A stretch of DNA of 12,433 bases from Bacteroidota bacterium (GCA_027488495.1 JAIYBO010000180.1:1-12433); one strand, 5' to 3'. Positions 1 to 7,766 are shown, counted from the first letter of the stretch. The notes: generated from the letters alone by a model not told the origin. Program-made: numbers and translations.

Positions 1-1213
1 GCGAGTTGAAATAATCGGCAATGCCATCTATCAATGTTTGTGTATCCATTTTGGGTGCCAACCACCCAGTATTCGCCACTCCCTCCGACTCAATCATTTC
101 AGGGATCCCCCCCACCGCAAACGCCGCAACAGGCACACCGCAACTCAAACTCTCCATGATGGTCGTAGGCAAATTCTCTTCATGGGACGTTGTGACATAC
201 ACATCAGCCTGCCAATAGGCGTCTCTCATTCGTTGGGCATCCGCAATAAAACCCAATTCAGTAAAAGAACATTTCAAACCCAAATCACCCAATCGATTCT
301 CTCCTACCACCAAGGCGTGCAATTGGGTGTATCCCATATCGTAAAGAGAGTTGCAAATCAACCGAAACTCGGCAAACCCTTTGGCTACATTGCCCAAATT
401 CGCAGCGGCAAACATCAACACGAAAGACTCTTCTGAGGCACCCTGCATGTCAACAGTAAATGGTTTCGCCTTCATACCCACTGAATCTTGTTCCGCCGGA
501 CGAAAGTAATCGGTATCTATGGGATTGGGTATCACTGCGATACAATCTCTTTGTTCGATGGTTGGCGCGCCGCTCTTCAGCGCCTGTTCCCGCAACCATT
601 GACTCGGAGTAACAAACTGCAATTGACTACCTGCCACTGCATACATAGATTGTTTGGCGCTGAATACGCGGCGCGACAAATCTCGCTCGCCTGGCACTTT
701 GAGATAATGACAATTCCCACAGCCCCCCTCAAAATGATCACAGCCCCGAGGATGATAACACCCGCCGGTAAATGGCCACATGTCATGACAAGTCCACACC
801 ACCTTCTTGTTCAAACACATCAATGCCTCCAAACCGCCCAAACTCACAAAGCCCTTATTCACCCAATGCAAATGAACAACATCCGCCTCGGCAATGGCTT
901 TCCAAACGGAAACATTCACACCGGTTTTTCCATGACTAAATGCAAATCGAACAGATTTATCACGTTCAAATCGCAAGAAATCCAATTTTTCCAATGCATG
1001 CAATCCAAAAGCCCATTTGCGTTTCAACCAACTACTGGCCCACAAATGAAAATCCCCTTCTCCACCCTCAAACACCCAATGCTGGCTTTCTACACCAGGC
1101 AACTGACCCAGGGCCACACTCAATCGCTGCGCAGCCACAAATGCACCACCTGCCGACGACGCATTCAAGTGTACCACCCTCAACTGTTTGCTATCCCTGG
1201 TTTCGCGGTTCAT
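1..1213 (-). CDS. GT4-family (GT-B fold) glycosyltransferase, 3' end missing
   Basis: This is a cytoplasmic sugar transferase, probably acting in surface polysaccharide or glycolipid assembly. Reading the minus strand from the ATG at 1213 gives 404 residues with no stop before the window edge. An N-terminal acceptor domain opens with LRVVHLNASSAGGA (11-24). Around 140-170 lies the stretch WTCHDMWPFTGGC followed by further cysteines (C152, C158, C165, C168), a signature I recall from WcaC-like GT4 enzymes. The C-terminal GT1 domain shows NPIDTDYF (230-237), a lysine in NVAKGF (275-280) that fits the donor-phosphate lysine, and the EX7E element EENLPTTIME (E346, E354) followed by SCGVPVAAFAVGGIPE. 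An in-frame TAA upstream with no other ATG, GTG or TTG between fixes the start. No clear Shine-Dalgarno is seen. It lies 58 bp downstream of the MFS gene on the same strand. Donor and acceptor sugars cannot be told. Probably only a short C-terminal piece is missing. Confidence 0.93.
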   Translation of the reverse strand, partial: MNRETRDSKQLRVVHLNASSAGGAFVAAQRLSVALGQLPGVESQHWVFEGGEGDFHLWASSWLKRKWAFGLHALEKLDFLRFERDKSVRFAFSHGKTGVNVSVWKAIAEADVVHLHWVNKGFVSLGGLEALMCLNKKVVWTCHDMWPFTGGCYHPRGCDHFEGGCGNCHYLKVPGERDLSRRVFSAKQSMYAVAGSQLQFVTPSQWLREQALKSGAPTIEQRDCIAVIPNPIDTDYFRPAEQDSVGMKAKPFTVDMQGASEESFVLMFAAANLGNVAKGFAEFRLICNSLYDMGYTQLHALVVGENRLGDLGLKCSFTELGFIADAQRMRDAYWQADVYVTTSHEENLPTTIMESLSCGVPVAAFAVGGIPEMIESEGVANTGWLAPKMDTQTLIDGIADYFNS

Positions 1214-1271
1214 TTCAATGGCGATGGATTCAATTTGTGATGAAGTGATTTAACAACCCAATAGTTAACCA

Positions 1272-2504
1272 TCAACCCTTGTCGATGGCATTTTCTTCTG
1301 TCTTTTTCAAACTCTTCGATAAAAGCACGGCTACCACCAATGCCATCATCATCAATATCCCACCGCTAAAATAAGGCAACCCATAGTAATAATGGTACAA
1401 TCCCCCAGCCACAATCGGACCAATAGCCCGGGCCAAAGAACCCAAACTCTGCAACAGTCCCAACATCTGTCCTTGCGATTCCGCAGGCGTATTCAAACTC
1501 ACCAAAGAATTGATCGCCGGCATCATCAAACCATTCCCAAATGCCAAAAGCAAAATGGCAAATGCTTGAACCATATAAAACGTCTGAGTATCATTCGCCA
1601 ATGGAATGACACTTAAGCCCACAGCTACGATCGGACAGCCCATCAACAACATTTTTCTCACGCCCCATTTCTTCTGAAACATCCCAATCAAACCACCCTG
1701 CACCACGGCACTGCAAATACCAATAAATCCAAAAATATTACCGATGCCATATTCTGTGAGTCCGTATTTCTCTTTCCACAAAACACTGGCATTCACCTGC
1801 ATCATACTGAACGCAGCGATGTACAAAAAGTTAATCAAAAACAACTCTCCGATGATATCAATTCGCCAAACGGTTACAAGTCCTTTGAAAGTATCTGACA
1901 CCTTGCGTTTTTCCACCGATTTCGATTGCAAACTCTCAGGCAGCAGGAACCAAGCCAATACAAAATTCAAGGCACACAAGGCCGCAGTAAAAAAACCCAC
2001 CCATTGAACACCGTGCGCCCCGCCTGCATGATACAACCACCCACCGATGGGCGGTCCAAACACAAAACCCAAACCAAACGCAGCGCCGATGATACCCATT
2101 CGCTTGGCGCGATCCGCAGGGGGCGTGATGTCCGCGATGTAAGCCTGCGCAGCAGAAATGTTCGCACTACCAAACCCAGAAATCACCCTTGAAAACAACA
2201 AGAAACTGAAATTCGCACTGATCCCAAACAAATAGTAACCAATGATATTCACGAATACGCTCACCAAAATGATGGGTCTTCGGCCGATTCGATCAGACCA
2301 TGAACCAAAAATGGGTGCGAACAAAAACTGAATGATTGAAAACGCCCCAGCAACCACACCCACGGCCACATCCGGATTGAAAGGCATCCCTGAGGTTGTT
2401 GCCAAAGTTTTTGCCAAATTCGGCAAAATGGGGATCACAATCCCAAAACCCAACAGGTCTATGAAGATGGTTAAAAAAAGGATCGCTATACGTTTGTCTT
2501 TCAT
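1272..2504 (-). CDS. MFS transporter of the TetA-like DHA1 drug:H+ antiporter group
   Basis: This is an inner-membrane, proton-driven exporter of 410 residues with about 12 hydrophobic helices, the normal length for DHA1 proteins. Visible family motifs are DLLGFGIVIPILP in helix 1 (16-28), motif A GSWSDRIGRRP between helices 2 and 3 (67-77), RVISGFGSA in helix 4, and the antiporter motif C GLGFVFGPPIGG in helix 5 (144-155). The frame is open to an ATG at 2543, but the ATG at 2504 is preferred. It overlaps the upstream gene's TGA as ATGA, and the protein then begins MKDKRIAILFLTIF, directly at helix 1; the longer form would overlap the upstream gene by 43 bp. Translation is thus probably coupled to the 165-aa protein. 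Resemblance to TetA is at family level only. Such genes in environmental Bacteroidota need not confer tetracycline resistance, and the substrate is unknown. Confidence 0.92.
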   Translation of the reverse strand: MKDKRIAILFLTIFIDLLGFGIVIPILPNLAKTLATTSGMPFNPDVAVGVVAGAFSIIQFLFAPIFGSWSDRIGRRPIILVSVFVNIIGYYLFGISANFSFLLFSRVISGFGSANISAAQAYIADITPPADRAKRMGIIGAAFGLGFVFGPPIGGWLYHAGGAHGVQWVGFFTAALCALNFVLAWFLLPESLQSKSVEKRKVSDTFKGLVTVWRIDIIGELFLINFLYIAAFSMMQVNASVLWKEKYGLTEYGIGNIFGFIGICSAVVQGGLIGMFQKKWGVRKMLLMGCPIVAVGLSVIPLANDTQTFYMVQAFAILLLAFGNGLMMPAINSLVSLNTPAESQGQMLGLLQSLGSLARAIGPIVAGGLYHYYYGLPYFSGGILMMMALVVAVLLSKSLKKTEENAIDKG

Positions 2505-2998
2505 GTACTTTGTTTTTCTCTGTTCAATCTGCGCCCAATCCATGATTCAGAGAGCGGCTGCCACAATCCTTCTCGTAAAACCCCCAAATTGTTAGGCAGC
2601 ATATCAACCACCAAACTATCATCTGTTAACAAGCCCGCTTCATATTTCTCTTTCAGCGTGCCTGGATTATAAATACAAAGATCAACACCATCTTGCACCC
2701 AAAGCAAGGTTCTTTGGAAAAAATCCAAACCGTAAATTTCTTGTTGCGATTTTAGCAAATGAAATACTTTATCTATGCTACATCCCGATGGTGGCTCCTT
2801 GGTTTCATCTACCGCCACAACCACAATTGTATTAAAGAAAACATCAAATCCCGCCAACAAATCCACACCATGCGCTTGCCATCCAGCCACAAATTGTTGC
2901 AATTGTATTCTTAACTTCAGCACTTCCTCATCGGTCATTCTACGCTGAGCGCCAAACATCCACACCCTACTAGAATCTGCCAATTGCCCCAACATCAT
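2501..2998 (-). CDS. Conserved 165-aa protein of unknown function ('ABC transporter ATPase'-labelled family)
   Basis: I recognise this as a conserved Bacteroidota protein that databases often label 'ABC transporter ATPase'. The sequence does not support that label: there is no Walker A (GxxxxGKS/T), ABC signature or Walker B motif, and 165 residues is too short for an ABC domain. It looks like a soluble alpha/beta protein with an N-terminal SSRVWMFGAQRRMTDEE (9-25), a helical stretch ending in WQAHG (40-44), a strand-rich VVVAVDE (59-65), and the motif SGCSID (71-76) with a single conserved-looking cysteine. No signal peptide or membrane helix is seen. The start ATG shares one base with the TAA of the upstream Fe-S gene (TAATG), and its own TGA overlaps the MFS start (ATGA), so all three are probably translated from one message. 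A second ATG lies one codon downstream. Being coupled to the CCG protein, it may assist or partner it; that is inference. Confidence 0.85.
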   Translation of the reverse strand: MMLGQLADSSRVWMFGAQRRMTDEEVLKLRIQLQQFVAGWQAHGVDLLAGFDVFFNTIVVVAVDETKEPPSGCSIDKVFHLLKSQQEIYGLDFFQRTLLWVQDGVDLCIYNPGTLKEKYEAGLLTDDSLVVDMLPNNLGVLREGLWQPLSESWIGRRLNREKQST

Positions 2999-3780
2999 TA
3001 GCGCAATGATTGATTCACCAATTCAGCCACGTCCATCACCTGCACAGCATCTTCACGCTCAAAATGCTTCGTGCCATCGCGCATCATCGTGTTGCAGAAC
3101 GGACAATTCACGGCGATGATTTCCGCACCCGTAGCCAAAGCCTCTTCGGTGCGATTCACATTCACCTCCTGATTTCCCTTCTCCGCCTCCTTAAACATCT
3201 GTGCACCACCGGCGCCACAACAAAAACCATTGGTCTTGCAACGCTTCATTTCAACCAAATCAATATCCAATCGCTCCATCACCATGCGAGGGGCCTCATA
3301 AATTCCGTTGGCCCGACCCAAATAACAACTGTCGTGATAGGTTATTTTCTTACCCGCAAACGCGCCACCTTCAATCGACAATCGACCCGATGCAAGCAAC
3401 TCATTGATCAACTGGGTATGATGTACCACTTCATAATTACCGCCCAAATTGGGATATTCATTTTTTAAAGTATTGAAACAGTGTGGACAGGCTGTCACGA
3501 TGCGCTTTACACCGTAGCCATTCATCACTTCGATATTCTGCATCGCTTGCATTTGGAACAAAAACTCATTCCCCGCACGTTTGGCAGGATCACCTGTACA
3601 ACCCTCTTCCATACCCAAAATAGCAAACTGAACGCCCGCCTTTTGTAAAATGTTAGAAAAAGCCCTGCTCACGCGCTGCGCGCGCTCGTCGTAACTCCCC
3701 GCACATCCAACCCAAAACAAAATCTCTGGGGTTTCTCCGGCGGATATAAAATCCTGCATGGTTCTAACCGATACCGTCAT
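2998..3780 (-). CDS. CCG-domain (Fe-S)-binding protein, HdrB/LutA/GlcF-like
   Basis: This soluble protein of 260 residues carries two cysteine-rich 'CCG' domains, as in heterodisulfide reductase subunit B, LutA and GlcF; in relatives these bind an unusual Fe-S cluster and take part in thiol/disulfide or lactate/glycolate redox reactions. Domain 1 shows C26 (FWVGCAGSYDERA), a degenerate centre G60-C61-T62-G63 (EEGCTGDPAKRAGNE) and C98-x2-C101. Domain 2 shows C152 (HDSCYLGR), a full C187-C188-G189 (GFCCGAGGAQMF) and C226-x2-C229. The frame stays open to an ATG at 3822, but homologues as I recall them begin about 8-20 residues before EILFWVGCAG, so the ATG at 3780 is chosen. It is first in a run of three overlapping genes and is cut off from the upstream stress gene by a terminator, so a promoter should lie within 3781-3850; no good TAnnTTTG element was found there. 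No 4Fe-4S dicluster (HdrC/LutB-like) partner is adjacent. The in vivo substrate is unknown. Confidence 0.92.
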   Translation of the reverse strand: MTVSVRTMQDFISAGETPEILFWVGCAGSYDERAQRVSRAFSNILQKAGVQFAILGMEEGCTGDPAKRAGNEFLFQMQAMQNIEVMNGYGVKRIVTACPHCFNTLKNEYPNLGGNYEVVHHTQLINELLASGRLSIEGGAFAGKKITYHDSCYLGRANGIYEAPRMVMERLDIDLVEMKRCKTNGFCCGAGGAQMFKEAEKGNQEVNVNRTEEALATGAEIIAVNCPFCNTMMRDGTKHFEREDAVQVMDVAELVNQSLR

Positions 3781-3850
3781 AATGCTGCAATTTCGCCTTT
3801 TCAAACCAAAGCATTGAAACATTTATTCCACAGCCATAAAAAATAGACAA

Positions 3851-3883
3851 CAAAGAGGGGGCACCACTGGCGCCCCCTCTTTG
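3851..3883 (-). terminator. Rho-independent terminator after the stress-protein gene
   Basis: A perfect 12-bp inverted repeat pairs 3851-3862 (CAAAGAGGGGGC on the plus strand) with 3872-3883, around a 9-nt loop; one more A-T pair can be added at 3850/3884. Read on the minus strand, the GC-rich stem is followed at once by TTGTCTATTTTTTATGG, a U-rich tract. It starts about 19 bp past the stop of the stress-protein gene and about 70 bp before the CCG gene start. It should therefore end the stress-protein transcript and insulate the CCG operon. The plus-strand side (TGTTTACTAC) is less T-rich, so the minus direction is favoured. Confidence 0.9.
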
Positions 3884-3902
3884 TGTTTACTACATCAACA
3901 GC

Positions 3903-4697
3903 TCAATAGCCCGATCCACCCATACCAACTACTTCCTGAACCGCACACGCCATCAATGGCACACGCAAATCATTGCAGTAATGTTGAAATGGACTCGTTT
4001 TCATAAAACCAGACCCATCGGTCTCGTTCATCGAAGCTACCCAACAATCGTTCAATTTCGACAACTCCGTAAATACCGCTTCTCGCATATCAACCCCAGC
4101 TTGAACATCCAACTCAACCACTGTTACCCCATGTTTCACCATGTAGTCGTACGCCTGAGTAGAATACGCATTGAGATATCGCACAGTTTCTGAATCTTTC
4201 TTGTTAGACAGAGCCAGCACATGAACGCGAGCGAAAAAAGCCTTCGCCAATTTGGCCACTCGGTAAAATTTTTGCCTCGATTCCGATGTTGAATCCAATA
4301 ACATCAACAAATTCTTCGGATCCACCCAACCCGTTTCCGGATTCAGATAAATCACAGGGGTCTCGAACTTTCCAATGCATCCTGCCATTCCACCGCCAAG
4401 CATACTGCCCGACTTAGAAACAGCCAGAATTACCGTCATCTCAACCTTCAACTCATTGGCGGTTTTTGCCGCGGTTGACCAAAATTCTCCCGACTTCTTT
4501 ACGATTGTCAAATCCCGGTACGCACGCTTCTTGAGATCATCCACAAGGGCGTTCGTGAGTTCAGCATTTGCCGCAGTTTCTAACCACAACAAATCTCCTT
4601 TGAACCGGCGCGCCACCGAAACCAATGCGTCGCCAATTGTTTTTTGATTTTGGATACTGTCTGATGTAAATAAAATTTTTGTAAGGGTTTCTTCCAT
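3903..4697 (-). CDS. Tandem universal stress protein (UspA-like), divergent
   Basis: This is a cytoplasmic protein of about 264 residues, the size of two fused Usp domains, as is common in Bacteroidota. The first half opens with TKILFTSDSIQNQKTIGDAL (6-25), the usual strand-then-Asp start of UspA. The second half restarts near residue 130 with NLLMLLDSTSESRQKF and ends in SPFQHYCNDLRVPLMAC, which fits the terminal helix and strand of Usp (normally S-P-VPV). The ATP-binding signature G-x2-G-x9-G-(S/T) is not evident in either half, so it probably resembles the non-ATP-binding type. A glycine-rich tail GMGGSGY ends the protein. Start choice is uncertain: the ATG at 4697 puts the Usp strand close to the N-terminus, while the ATG at 4727 (274 aa) has a Shine-Dalgarno-like GGAAAG 5 nt upstream, and a further ATG lies at 4748. 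It is a single-gene unit with its own terminator. The family assignment rests on fold-level features, so it is moderately sure. Confidence 0.75.
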   Translation of the reverse strand: MEETLTKILFTSDSIQNQKTIGDALVSVARRFKGDLLWLETAANAELTNALVDDLKKRAYRDLTIVKKSGEFWSTAAKTANELKVEMTVILAVSKSGSMLGGGMAGCIGKFETPVIYLNPETGWVDPKNLLMLLDSTSESRQKFYRVAKLAKAFFARVHVLALSNKKDSETVRYLNAYSTQAYDYMVKHGVTVVELDVQAGVDMREAVFTELSKLNDCWVASMNETDGSGFMKTSPFQHYCNDLRVPLMACAVQEVVGMGGSGY

Positions 4698-4831
4698 AGG
4701 CTTTGTTAATTTTACACCGAATCTCATGAAAACTTTCCATATAATCAAGCACGTATCGCACTTTTAATGAATAGTTTATACACTCCCAACATACGCAATC
4801 AATGTTAATCCTCCCGCCATTTCACGCATCA

Positions 4832-6142
4832 ATGCCAACCAAAAAATCCATTCATTCTTTGAAACCTGTCTTCTTCTTAGCGATACTTGCCAGCTTCTGT
4901 TGCATCCCGCAAAAAGCGCAATCCCAAACCATTCCCAAGCCCCCTCACTACAGAGGATTGTGCACCACTCCCAACAACAGCATTTGGATCAGCGGCACAC
5001 AGTCCAAAATCCTACGAGGCCATTACAATGCAAAAAGTGAATTTCACATCGACACCCTTATAACACCCCACTCAAACAAAGATTATCGGGATATTTGGGC
5101 GCTCAACGATCAAATTGCGGTAGCCATGAGCGTGAGTGATAGCGCGGTTGTAATCAAAACCACCGATGGCGGCAAAACATGGAAAACGGTCTACCACAAC
5201 GAAACCCCTGGAATTTTCCTCGATGCCATTGAAATAGACCCAAACACAGGTGTTGGAATGATTCTTGGCGATCCCCTTTCTAAGGACCAACAATCCCCAA
5301 AATACTTCAAAGCCCTTCTCACCACAGATTACGGAAACAATTGGATCAACATCCCTGATGCCGAATGGTCCATCCCACTCGATACCCTTGAATCTTTCTA
5401 TGCGGCCAGCGGAACATCCTTGTCTATCATCACAAGCAGCAGCAACCCAAAAACAAATAGCCACTCCATCACGGTGGGATTCGCTGGCGGCGGCCACTCG
5501 CCCCAATTTCATTTGGTTCAAATCAAATTCCGCCCCAACAACCCAAAGAAACCCTGGCAATTCAACCCCCTGCCAAACCAACCTTTACATTTCAAAGGCG
5601 GACAAGCATGGGGCTGTTATGGCCACACAACATTCCGCACAAACAAAGGCATCGCCATAGGCGGAAACTACACCCAACCCAATTTTCGGGGAGATTCAAC
5701 CGGCCAAATCGCCGCATACACATCCAACATTTTGGGGAAATGGCATCCTTGCAAAACACCACCCCATGGATACCGCAGTGGCATTTGTGTGAGCGCTCCT
5801 ATCAACAAAGACAGCCTCTTCAACGCGTTTTTTAAAAACAAAAACAACTTGTGTCATGCATTTTTCGAAGCCCACAACACCCAACCAGCCCAATATTTCT
5901 TCCAGACTCATCATCAAAAAAATCTATCGATCGCCATTTGCACTGGCACATCGGGCACAGATATTTCGTTCGATGAAGGCAGAAATTGGTTGCCCTTGTC
6001 CAAAGAAAAGGGATTCAATGCCTGCGCCTTCGATTGTCAAAACCTCATCTTGGCAGGAAATCAAGGCAAAATAAAATCCTACAACCTATTTGAAATCGCA
6101 AACGCCTTTCAACTGCTTAACCCGGTTAACCCCACAAGATAA
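4832..6142 (+). CDS. Secreted YCF48-like / BNR (Asp-box) beta-propeller protein
   Basis: This is probably an exported beta-propeller protein of 436 residues. The N-terminus has lysines, a hydrophobic core VFFLAILASFCCI (13-25) and a likely signal peptidase I site after QKAQS (27-31). The cysteine pair C23-C24 lies in a poor lipobox, so a lipoprotein is less likely. The body holds Asp-box repeats: TTDGGKTW (110-117), TTDYGNNW (164-171) and ISFDEGRNW (378-386), plus the pair RGLCTTPNNSIWISG and DYRDIWALND, which I recall from Bacteroidota proteins annotated as 'oxidoreductase' or 'photosystem II assembly factor-like'. Those labels reflect the YCF48 propeller fold and not a known reaction; sialidase-type catalytic residues are not apparent. 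The frame is open to an ATG at 4802, but the ATG at 4832 puts the signal peptide at the true N-terminus. The gene stands alone, divergent from the stress gene and convergent with the GT-C gene (31 bp apart, no hairpin seen). Confidence 0.85.
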   Translation: MPTKKSIHSLKPVFFLAILASFCCIPQKAQSQTIPKPPHYRGLCTTPNNSIWISGTQSKILRGHYNAKSEFHIDTLITPHSNKDYRDIWALNDQIAVAMSVSDSAVVIKTTDGGKTWKTVYHNETPGIFLDAIEIDPNTGVGMILGDPLSKDQQSPKYFKALLTTDYGNNWINIPDAEWSIPLDTLESFYAASGTSLSIITSSSNPKTNSHSITVGFAGGGHSPQFHLVQIKFRPNNPKKPWQFNPLPNQPLHFKGGQAWGCYGHTTFRTNKGIAIGGNYTQPNFRGDSTGQIAAYTSNILGKWHPCKTPPHGYRSGICVSAPINKDSLFNAFFKNKNNLCHAFFEAHNTQPAQYFFQTHHQKNLSIAICTGTSGTDISFDEGRNWLPLSKEKGFNACAFDCQNLILAGNQGKIKSYNLFEIANAFQLLNPVNPTR

Positions 6143-6173
6143 AACCGAATCAAATACCACCACGCAGGCCCAC

Positions 6174-7682
6174 TCAATTGCGTGCGATACGATAAACCAC
6201 AAATTGTTCATTTTCAAATACTTCCAACAAATCTTCTGGCACAAAACGACCTGAATCACGTTTTCTCACAACCCAATATTCAATCCCCTTTTCCTTCAAT
6301 CTTTCAACAACGTTACCTTTTCCATCTTCGGCGATGCGATACACTTTAGCGCCCGTAACATAATGCATCAACCGCGGCTTGAAAAACGACACCTTCTCCT
6401 CTGGATTCACCGACTTCAATACAAAATCATAAAGTTCAATGGCTGATTTTGAATACGCCTGATTGGTATCCAACTTGACATAGAAAACAGAAGTCATCAT
6501 TCCCTGGAGCAAAATCACCAATGCAATCCCCCAAACCCAATTTTTCACCACAGCAATCCTCGCTGGCATTTTCGTCCAAACTTCAGTTATCGTAGGCAGG
6601 AGTTTCCTCCACAAATCGTCTAAGCCTTGGACGAAGAAAATAATCAGTAACGGCAACAAAGGGAACAAAAAACGCATCCCCTGTACCGATGGCCAAACCA
6701 CATACAACGCCAAATTCAACAATAAAAAAACAACAGCACCTATCCACTTTGACCCACTTCTTATCGCACCCAAAATCACCAATATCCAAAAAATCAAAGC
6801 CCCCAACCACACAAACCCCACCGCCCATGGAAATAACTTCATTGCTGTGGCCAAATGCCAAAATGGATAAGTGCCCGCCATCTGAAAGTAGACTCCGATA
6901 TGATCCAATATGGTTTCAATCCGAATTTCACGCAACAACACCCAATGATTTGAACCGTTTCCTGCATCCGCAGATAAAGCTAGAATCCCAGACAACCCGC
7001 CCAATAAAAAGGCAGGCACCAACCCCTCAGACTTCCCAGACTGCTGCCAAACCAAAAACTCTTGAATCAACCAAGCGGCAACCAAAAAGACACCATTGCT
7101 CCTGGTAGCCGTAGCTACTAAAACCAACAAACACAATGTCAGAATTTTTGTCCATCCCGCTTTAAACTCAACATTCAATGCATAGAAAAACAAAATCACC
7201 AACCCCGTAAACCACAAATCCGATGACAATCGATCCACAGCCTCCCAGATTTTCGGATGCCACGCTATGAGCACAAATGCCAGCAAAATTTTATTCCTAT
7301 TGCCTTCAAATTTGATATTTAACAGTCTCAAAAACACCGTCAACAACAACAGAAACACAATAAAATTGGCCATTTTTAACGCCAACAACAATGGCAAACC
7401 TTTTAAGCCTAGGAGACCAAACAATCGAATGAAAAAGCTCAAAAACAGGGGAAAGCCCTGAGGATACAAATATGGACCCAACAAACCATCCGACGTATCC
7501 ATGCAATCCTTATTCTCTGCGGCAAGCAAATCCATACCCCCATCAACCCAACATTGAGCTTGATGCAAATACAAAGCGAAATCATCTCCCCATTCGTGCC
7601 CAAGATCCATGCAAACAAACCCACCTATCGCCGCCACAAAGAGAATCAACACCCATTGATATTTGAAAATAAAATCCCTCAT
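6174..7682 (-). CDS. GT-C fold membrane glycosyltransferase (GT39/ArnT/PMT-like)
   Basis: This is a polytopic inner-membrane protein of 502 residues with roughly 11 hydrophobic helices and a soluble C-terminal part from about residue 410. The first helix (about 8-24) is followed by a loop HEWGDDFALYLHQAQCW (29-45). That acidic DD-x3-Y arrangement sits where GT-C enzymes carry their catalytic aspartate (D33/D34 here). A second conserved-looking loop is AWHPKIWEAVDRLSSDLWF. Enzymes of this kind move a sugar from a polyprenyl-phosphate donor to a lipid, glycan or protein on the periplasmic face. The C-terminal end, with YWVVRK and FENEQFVVYRI, resembles the small alpha/beta tail seen in many GT39-like proteins. 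It lies 84 bp downstream of a DPM1-like GT2 gene on the same strand, a natural source of the polyprenyl-phospho-sugar donor. No ATG earlier in the frame was preferred. The exact CAZy family and acceptor are unknown. Confidence 0.83.
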   Translation of the reverse strand: MRDFIFKYQWVLILFVAAIGGFVCMDLGHEWGDDFALYLHQAQCWVDGGMDLLAAENKDCMDTSDGLLGPYLYPQGFPLFLSFFIRLFGLLGLKGLPLLLALKMANFIVFLLLLTVFLRLLNIKFEGNRNKILLAFVLIAWHPKIWEAVDRLSSDLWFTGLVILFFYALNVEFKAGWTKILTLCLLVLVATATRSNGVFLVAAWLIQEFLVWQQSGKSEGLVPAFLLGGLSGILALSADAGNGSNHWVLLREIRIETILDHIGVYFQMAGTYPFWHLATAMKLFPWAVGFVWLGALIFWILVILGAIRSGSKWIGAVVFLLLNLALYVVWPSVQGMRFLFPLLPLLIIFFVQGLDDLWRKLLPTITEVWTKMPARIAVVKNWVWGIALVILLQGMMTSVFYVKLDTNQAYSKSAIELYDFVLKSVNPEEKVSFFKPRLMHYVTGAKVYRIAEDGKGNVVERLKEKGIEYWVVRKRDSGRFVPEDLLEVFENEQFVVYRIARN

Positions 7683-7713
7683 TATCTCAAATTACTTTTA
7701 AAAAACAAATCCC

Positions 7714-7751
7714 TCGTAAACATTATTTCATAAAATACCCATCGTTTACGA
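7714..7751 (-). terminator. Possible weak terminator or regulatory hairpin between the two glycosyltransferase genes
   Basis: Perfect 8-bp arms TCGTAAAC (7714-7721) and GTTTACGA (7744-7751) enclose a 22-nt loop. Inside the loop a smaller TATTT/AAATA pairing can form, so the whole could fold as a stacked hairpin. On the minus strand a T6 run (7705-7700) follows the stem, but 8 nt away and after GGGATTTG. The stem is AT-rich. It may be a leaky terminator after the GT2 gene or an operator; neither is certain. Confidence 0.35.
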
Positions 7752-7766
7752 AAGTAAAAGCACCGT

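Noticed and set aside
577..786. Short minus-strand frame beginning MTCGHLPAGV
   Set aside because: It overlaps the GT4 gene in another frame of the same strand and shows no motif.
38..1240. Long plus-strand open frames (38-436 and 488-1240) opposite the GT4 gene
   Set aside because: Their translations have no recognisable domain, while the minus strand over the same bases gives a continuous GT4 protein with its motifs in order. They are antisense shadows.
1214..1271. TTAAC/GTTAA repeat between the MFS and GT4 genes as terminator or promoter
   Set aside because: Only a 5-bp stem with no T-run, and no TAnnTTTG element before the GT4 start. Read-through from the MFS gene is possible.
1272..2504. 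Tetracycline-resistance gene call (tetA) for the MFS transporter
   Set aside because: Motifs show only DHA1 membership; no adjacent TetR regulator or mobile element supports a resistance determinant.
2504..2543. Upstream ATG for the MFS gene (423-aa version)
   Set aside because: It would overlap the 165-aa gene by 43 bp and add a hydrophilic extension; the ATGA junction at 2504 is the better start.
3781..3850. TTGGTTTG as the -7 box of the CCG operon
   Set aside because: One mismatch to TAnnTTTG and no TTG at a proper distance upstream; a promoter is expected here but I cannot place it.
5072..5581. 169-codon minus-strand frame inside the YCF48-like gene
   Set aside because: The opposite frame carries a signal peptide and Asp-box repeats; the minus frame has no family features.
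6117..6173. GGTTAACC palindrome near the end of the YCF48-like gene as a bidirectional terminator for the convergent pair
   Set aside because: The repeat is short, lies inside the coding end, and no T-tract follows in either direction.
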